NCBI RefSeq assembly: GCF_000003815.2
Contig: NC_049983.1
Coordinates: forward strand, 10,285,453 to 10,349,452
Source: Branchiostoma floridae
Taxonomy: Eukaryota > Chordata > Leptocardii > Amphioxiformes > Branchiostomatidae
Reading direction: 5' to 3'
DNA length: 64,000 bases
Shown: one piece after another, positions 59,484 to 64,000 of the stretch
Layout: every line of letters begins with the position of its first letter
Position numbering within the stretch: the stretch's first letter is position 1
Made by a program: the position numbers and the translations under genes
Notes under the pieces: model-generated
What the model was told of the DNA's origin: nothing
Database searches by the model: none
The model's input: the letters and a program-made list of their open reading frames with translations, nothing else

Positions 59484-61280
59484 ATGTTGGAACTATGAGG
59501 TGTTTTGTCTTTAACCTCTTTAGGGGTTATGGTAATTTTCTTATTTAGTAAAATCAAAAGCAGTTTTGCTGAATCAGTTAAATATGCAGGGTACATAAAT
59601 GCAGTTTTGCTAAGTATTTTATTAATAAGTGACGAGAGCGAAATGTTGTTCTTGAAATGAGAGTGAGTCAAATTGGGTGGTTATAGATTAATAATTAGTT
59701 TCCGCTTCGATTTATATACTTGCTGCTTTTTTGTAGTGGGATTATACGTTACATGAAATATTCTCATGTTCTCGTTCTACTATATATCAACAGACCCACG
59801 CATCGATCTGTTTTGTAAGTATCTAGGGTTGTTCTTAATTGCGATATTATTGTTAGTAAGTGCAGAGAGTTTATTCCAGCTTCTAATTGGGTGAGAAGGA
59901 GTAGGTATTATATCTTATCTATTAATTAGCTGGTGGTATGCTCGTAGCGATGCAAATACAGCTGCATTACAAGCAATTTTTTACAATCGTGTGGGGGATA
60001 TCGGGTTGTTAATTATACTAATATGAAGTTTAGTTACTCTTGGTGACTGAAGATTTACCGGTCTTTATGCTTTAGATTTCGTTAATACGTTTTTCCTGCT
60101 GGGGGTTGTTCTTGCCGCTGCTGGTAAATCTGCTCAGTTGGGGCTTCATCCTTGATTACCAGCAGCAATAGAAGGGCCAACACCGGTCTCATCGTTACTT
60201 CACTCTAGCACTATAGTTGTAGCTGGGGTATTTCTACTTATTCGGTTTAGCCCCATTATTTTAAATCACAAAGAAATTCAGTTGATGGTGTTTTTCTTAG
60301 GAACAATAACAACATTGTTTTCAGCTATCTGTGCGTTAGCACAAAATGATATAAAGAAGGTTGTTGCATTTTCTACTGCTAGTCAGTTAGGCTTAATAGT
60401 GACTGCTGTCGGTGCTGGTGCACCACAGTTGGCTTTCTTACATATTTGTATACATGCTTTTTTTAAGGCTATGCTGTTCATGTGTTCAGGAGGTTTTATT
60501 CATGGATTACAGAATGAGCAAGACGTTCGGAAAATAGGAGGTCTACACAGTGCTGCTCCTATTACAAGTGTATGTTTCTTTATTGGGAGCGCGGCACTTA
60601 TAGGGGTCCCTTTTTTAGCTGGATTTTTCTCTAAAGACCCAATTATTGAAATCATTAATATTAATAATCTTAATAGCTGGGCAGTGGGTTTAGTTTTAAT
60701 TGCTACTAGATTCACTGCAGCTTATAGTGTTCGACTATTATATTTCTCAGTGGGCGGGGTTAGCCGCATATTGGTTTTACAACCTATGAATGAGGAGTAC
60801 GGAAATTTAATTGGGCCATTACAACGGTTAGCTTACAGAAGTGTAATTGCTGGGGTAGTTTTTATTTATTTTTTGAGCCCAAATCAAATTAGTTGTTTAT
60901 CATTACCTTTAAGTTTAAAACTTGCAGCAGTATTTGTTACCCTGGTAGGGGGGTTAATTGCATGAGATGTAGTAAATTTACTTCACCGAGAAGAGAGTGT
61001 TACTAACATCCCGGAACTGGCTTTCGAGGCACAAGTTGGTTTCTACCCTTTAATTATGCATAAACTAATCCCAAAAGTTTGACTAAACATGGGGGAAATA
61101 TATCAAATGCAGGTCATGGATCGGGGGTGGACGGAGCTAGCTTTACCGCAAGGTCTTGGAGGTAATTATAAGATTATAGCTGATAATGTTGTTAATGCAC
61201 AGACATCGCTAATTAAAATATACATTGCAGTTATAGTAATAATAGGTGGTCTCATTTTAGGGATTATAATTTGCCTGTAG
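59484..61280 (+). CDS. ND5: NADH dehydrogenase subunit 5, complete
   Basis: A 598-residue proton-pumping subunit of complex I, complete from ATG to TAG and free of frameshifts under the invertebrate mitochondrial code. The ATG was chosen because it begins right after the tRNA-Leu discriminator base. Conserved parts include the [14 protein letters not shown] segment, the [15 protein letters not shown] transporter motif, [18 protein letters not shown] and [13 protein letters not shown]. Two AGA codons are informative: 60708 falls at a position usually Ser (ATxFTAAYS) and 60837 at one usually Gly in vertebrates (RLAYxSVIAG). Length is as expected for a chordate ND5. It lies between tRNA-Leu and the small noncoding region. 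Confidence 0.97.
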
Positions 61281-61408
61281 AAGAGATTATAATTCTTTTT
61301 TGGGGAAAAACCCAGTAAAGTTGGGGGAAGCGCGGCTGCGCGCCTCTTGTCGAATGATAAATAATTTCTTCTCTCCAAAACTAAAGAATGAAAAGTGCTG
61401 TAGTACGC
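61281..61408. promoter_or_regulatory. Mitochondrial noncoding region (candidate control region)
   Basis: The longest noncoding stretch in the visible mitochondrial segment, 128 bp between ND5 and tRNA-Gly. It contains a GC-only hairpin (GCGCG-GCTG-CGCGC at 61330-61343) and nearby G-run/C-run foldbacks (ggggaaaaaccc). In lancelets the control region is known to be very short and to lie here. Its role in replication and transcription start is inferred from position. Confidence 0.7.
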
Positions 61409-61475
61409 ATTCACTTAGTATAAGGCTATTATTTTAGACTTCCAATCTGAGGGTCCACTAATAGGTGGAGTGAAT
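61409..61475 (+). tRNA. trnG: tRNA-Gly (TCC)
   Basis: Acceptor arms ATTCACT and AGTGAAT pair perfectly. The anticodon arm TTAGA/TCTGA encloses CTTCCAA with anticodon TCC at 61441-61443. Its place between ND5 and ND6 differs from vertebrates, where it lies between COX3 and ND3, and is a lancelet signature. Its 3' part overlaps the ND6 end on the other strand. Confidence 0.95.
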
Positions 61476-61961
61476 AAACCATTTTATCGTTGTTTGGCGA
61501 TGAGACACTACTTCTAAAATAGAGAAGAGGAGTGCAGTTAAAATCATGACAGCTACAATGAATATGCTTGACCCACGCTGATAAATGTCAAATAATATGT
61601 ATGATGGTTGTATATCATATACTAATCAAGGTTTTGTTTCACAAAGCGCTTCAATTGAGGGTGAAGAGATTATTGTAATAAGTATCACTCCGAAACTTGC
61701 TATTAAAGCTGACATGGTTAAGTTAATGGGGAGTGGTATTAAGTCAGCCGCGTAGGCTGTACTGTAAATAAAGACGACAAGTATCCCTCCTAAATAAATT
61801 AGTATTAAAATAATTGCAGGGAAGATAATATCTGCGTCTAGAAGCAAAAGTGCTGCCAGTAGAGCTAGTCAGGCAGTTGCAAGAGCTCCATAGTATGGGG
61901 AGGTTGCACGAATAACTATAATTGCGGCAAGTAACAGTAAGAATATCAATATTATTTGCAT
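61458..61961 (-). CDS. ND6: NADH dehydrogenase subunit 6, complete
   Basis: A 167-residue membrane subunit of complex I, encoded on the opposite strand to its neighbours as in other chordates. It starts [15 protein letters not shown] at 61961, passes through the conserved [20 protein letters not shown] segment and stays open to TAG at 61458-61460, 18 nt inside the tRNA-Gly gene on the other strand. TGA codes Trp at several sites. Being on the other strand, its codon use is A/C-richer than that of ND5. The exact C-terminus is the least certain part. Confidence 0.93.
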
Positions 61962-61963
61962 AA

Positions 61964-62027
61964 ATTTTTGCTCGACTTACGAGAATTCAAGCATGAAAAG
62001 CTTGTGTTATATTTTAACTACAAAAAT
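61964..62027 (-). tRNA. trnE: tRNA-Glu (TTC)
   Basis: On the minus strand the acceptor arms ATTTTTG and CAAAAAT pair fully, and the anticodon arm CAAGC/GCTTG encloses TTTTCAT with anticodon TTC. It lies between ND6 and cytochrome b, the standard chordate place. Confidence 0.95.
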
Positions 62028-62028
62028 T

Positions 62029-63171
62029 ATGTCTGGTCCTTTGCGGAAACATCATCCGTTACTAAAAGTTGTAAATCATTCTGTGATTGACTTGCCTGTC
62101 CCTAGTAATATTTCTGTTATGTGGAATTTTGGATCCTTATTAGGTCTTTGCTTAGTGAGTCAAATTTTGACCGGGCTCTTTTTGGCAATACACTATACAG
62201 CTGATGTAAATTTGGCTTTTTCATCTGTGGCTCACATCTGTCGAGATGTTAACTATGGGTGGTTATTGCGTAATCTTCACGCTAATGGTGCATCCTTCAT
62301 ATTTATTTGTTTGTATATACATATCGGGCGAGGGCTATACTACGGGTCCTACTTTTATGCAGAGACATGAAACATTGGTGTAATGTTGCTAGTTTTAACC
62401 ATAGCAACCGCCTTTTTAGGTTATGTTCTTCCCTGGGGGCAGATGTCTTTTTGGGGTGCTACTGTTATTACTAATTTATTTTCAGCAATCCCTTATCTCG
62501 GGCCAGACTTGGTTCAGTGGCTGTGAGGTGGATTCTCAGTTGATAATGCTACGCTAACACGGTTTTTCGCATTCCATTTCTTTTTACCTTTTATAATTGC
62601 AGGGTTATCTGTTGTCCATTTATTATTTTTACACCAAACGGGGGCTAATAATCCTACAGGGCTAGCAGGGGATGTAGATAAAGTCCCCTTTCATGCTTAT
62701 TTCTCTTATAAGGATGTGGTAGGGTTCGTTGTTCTGTTGGCTGGGTTAGTGTTTATTGCACTTTTCTCCCCTAATCTTTTGACGGACCCAGAGAATTATA
62801 TCCCTGCTAATCCCCTTGTGACGCCAGTTCACATCCAGCCGGAATGATACTTTTTGTTTGCTTATGCAATTCTTCGGTCAATTCCTAATAAGTTAGGCGG
62901 AGTTGTAGCGTTAGCAATGTCTATTGTAGTTTTATTTTTTATACCTTTCGTTCATTCTAGCCGTCAGACGAGCCATAATTTTCGACCTCTAGCCCAGGTC
63001 CTTTTTTGGTTAATAGTAGTGAATGTGTTACTATTAACTTGGCTAGGGGGTCAGCCTGTGGAATATCCTTACATTTTTTTAGGACAAGCGGCATCGGTTA
63101 TTTATTTTGTTAACATTTTACTGTTTATCCCTATTGTGGGGTATGTGGAGAATAAGCTTTTGTTTAGTTAG
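62029..63171 (+). CDS. CYTB: Cytochrome b, complete
   Basis: The central membrane subunit of complex III (ubiquinol-cytochrome c reductase), 380 residues from ATG to TAG, intact under the mitochondrial code. The four haem-ligating histidines are present at residues 84 and 98 (RNLHANG, YIHIGRG) and 183 and 197 (FHFFLP, VVHLLF). The [20 protein letters not shown] segment and the [14 protein letters not shown] quinol-site segment are conserved. The stop shares its last base with tRNA-Thr. TGA encodes Trp, for example in the AETWN and PEWY positions. Confidence 0.98.
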
Positions 63172-63235
63172 TTTTAAGTAGCTTAAGTAAAAGCATCGGT
63201 CTTGTAAATCGAAGATAATAATATTATTCTAAAAC
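63171..63235 (+). tRNA. trnT: tRNA-Thr (TGT)
   Basis: The anticodon arm TCGGT/ATCGA encloses CTTGTAA with anticodon TGT. The acceptor arm GTTTTA/TAAAAC gives six pairs and the seventh is an A-C mismatch. It begins on the last base of the cytochrome b stop codon. Confidence 0.92.
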
Positions 63236-63236
63236 T

Positions 63237-63301
63237 CAGAAAAGATAAATACTTATCATTTTAAACTCCCAAAGTTTAGGTTTTACTTAAACTATTTTCT
63301 G
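63237..63301 (-). tRNA. trnP: tRNA-Pro (TGG)
   Basis: On the minus strand CAGAAAA and TTTTCTG pair perfectly as acceptor arms. The anticodon arm TAAAC/GTTTA encloses TTTGGGA with anticodon TGG. It lies directly before 12S rRNA; no tRNA-Phe intervenes. Confidence 0.95.
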
Positions 63302-64000
63302 AGTGCAGATTTGATTCTGGTTTCAATTATAAAGGGGTTACTGATGATACATGCTAATCGTTATGCACCAGTGAGAGATGGGGGCGCTAAGAGTTTAAGT
63401 TTTAACGCAAATTGAAGCATATTATTGTTATTTGCTTTGTCTTACCACTCTATACAGCAAGAGCAGTACTTAATATTGGAGAAGGTGTGAGAGCATGCTT
63501 CAGCAGTGGTTATACTAGTGTGGCAAAGATTGTGCCAGCCGCCGCGGTTACACCTGAACAAATATTTATAATACACGTATCTGTAATTTTCATAGCAAGT
63601 TAAGATTATCTAAGAGGTGATGTCGTATGCTTTCTCGTTTGTAAATCTTAAAAGTGTTAATTACACGAAGTAAAGGTATAAACCAGGATTAGAGACCCTG
63701 CTATTCTTTACCAGTTAACAGTTGGTTAGTACGAATTATGTTTGAAAACTAAAGATTTTGGCAGTGGATAATGTCTATTCAGAGGAGTTTGTTCAGTAAA
63801 ATCGATAATCCGCGAGGATCTTACTCTATTTGGTGTTCAACTTATATACCGCCGTCGTCAGCTAATGTCATAAGGGTGTAAGAATTAGCTAAGAGATGGA
63901 TATCTAAACGTCAGGTCAGGGTGTAGTCAATAGTAGAGGTTGGAATGAATTACAGTTATTTAGCAATACCGGATATTACTCATGAAACTAGTAATTGAAG
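63302..64000 (+). rRNA. rrnS: 12S small-subunit ribosomal RNA (5' part, cut by window end)
   Basis: The start is taken right after tRNA-Pro, followed by rRNA-like gatttgattctggtttcaat. The universal 530-loop sequence gtgccagccgccgcggtta lies at 63532-63550. The ggattaga...ccctg motif follows at about 63686-63700 and the conserved tataccgccgtcgtcagct at about 63846. About 700 nt are visible; the 3' end is beyond the window. Confidence 0.95.

Noticed and set aside
58664..61082. ND4 and ND5 as pseudogenes because of internal stops
   Set aside because: All the internal stops are TGA, which is Trp in mitochondria; under that code the frames are intact.
59284..64000. tRNA-Phe before 12S rRNA, as in vertebrates
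   Set aside because: No GAA anticodon arm lies between tRNA-Pro and the rRNA; in lancelets this tRNA is expected elsewhere.

Overview
The window looks like a lancelet (Branchiostoma) assembly scaffold. Two independent signs support this. At 22995-23241 on the minus strand there is a spliced first coding exon of a GATA1/2/3-class transcription factor. From 58401 to the end there is mitochondrial DNA in the cephalochordate gene order (tRNA-Gly between ND5 and ND6, and no tRNA-Phe between tRNA-Pro and 12S rRNA), read with TGA as Trp, ATA as Met and AGA as a sense codon.

Layout. 1-12958 is a tandem satellite of about 60 monomers of 215 bp, with a shortened 192-bp variant recurring three times. 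13059-13372 is a minisatellite built from hairpin units. 13788-22089 is rich in repeats: two candidate inverted-repeat elements of about 1 kb, a 150-bp tandem array, a 336-bp segment duplicated on both sides of a 940-base gap, an 84-bp duplication and a 206-bp array. 22190-23377 holds the GATA exon with part of its following intron and a possible upstream splice acceptor. A CCAAT/GC-box/CRE promoter candidate lies at about 24000-24090. 24-58 kb shows no recognisable protein-coding gene. It contains several small palindromic (MITE-like) elements, microsatellites and local clusters of WGATAR motifs, the densest between 43 and 50.5 kb, and is best read as the upstream regulatory neighbourhood of the GATA gene.

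After a 100-N gap (58301-58400) the sequence is mitochondrial: ND4 (3' part), tRNA-His, tRNA-Ser(GCU), tRNA-Leu(UAG), ND5, a 128-bp noncoding stretch, tRNA-Gly, ND6 (-), tRNA-Glu (-), cytochrome b, tRNA-Thr, tRNA-Pro (-) and most of 12S rRNA. All reading frames are intact and the tRNAs fold, so this is either a mitochondrial contig placed on a nuclear scaffold by mistake or a very young nuclear copy. The encoded proteins are subunits of respiratory complexes I and III.

Gaps of exactly 100 N (4403, 12959, 18361, 22090, 58301) look like placeholders of unknown size; only the 940-base gap at 20060 has an individual size. I found no convincing previously undescribed gene system. The most unusual structures are the hairpin minisatellite beside the satellite, the higher-order pattern inside the satellite, the head-to-head MITE ends at 34.9 kb, and the GATA-site clusters upstream of a GATA gene.
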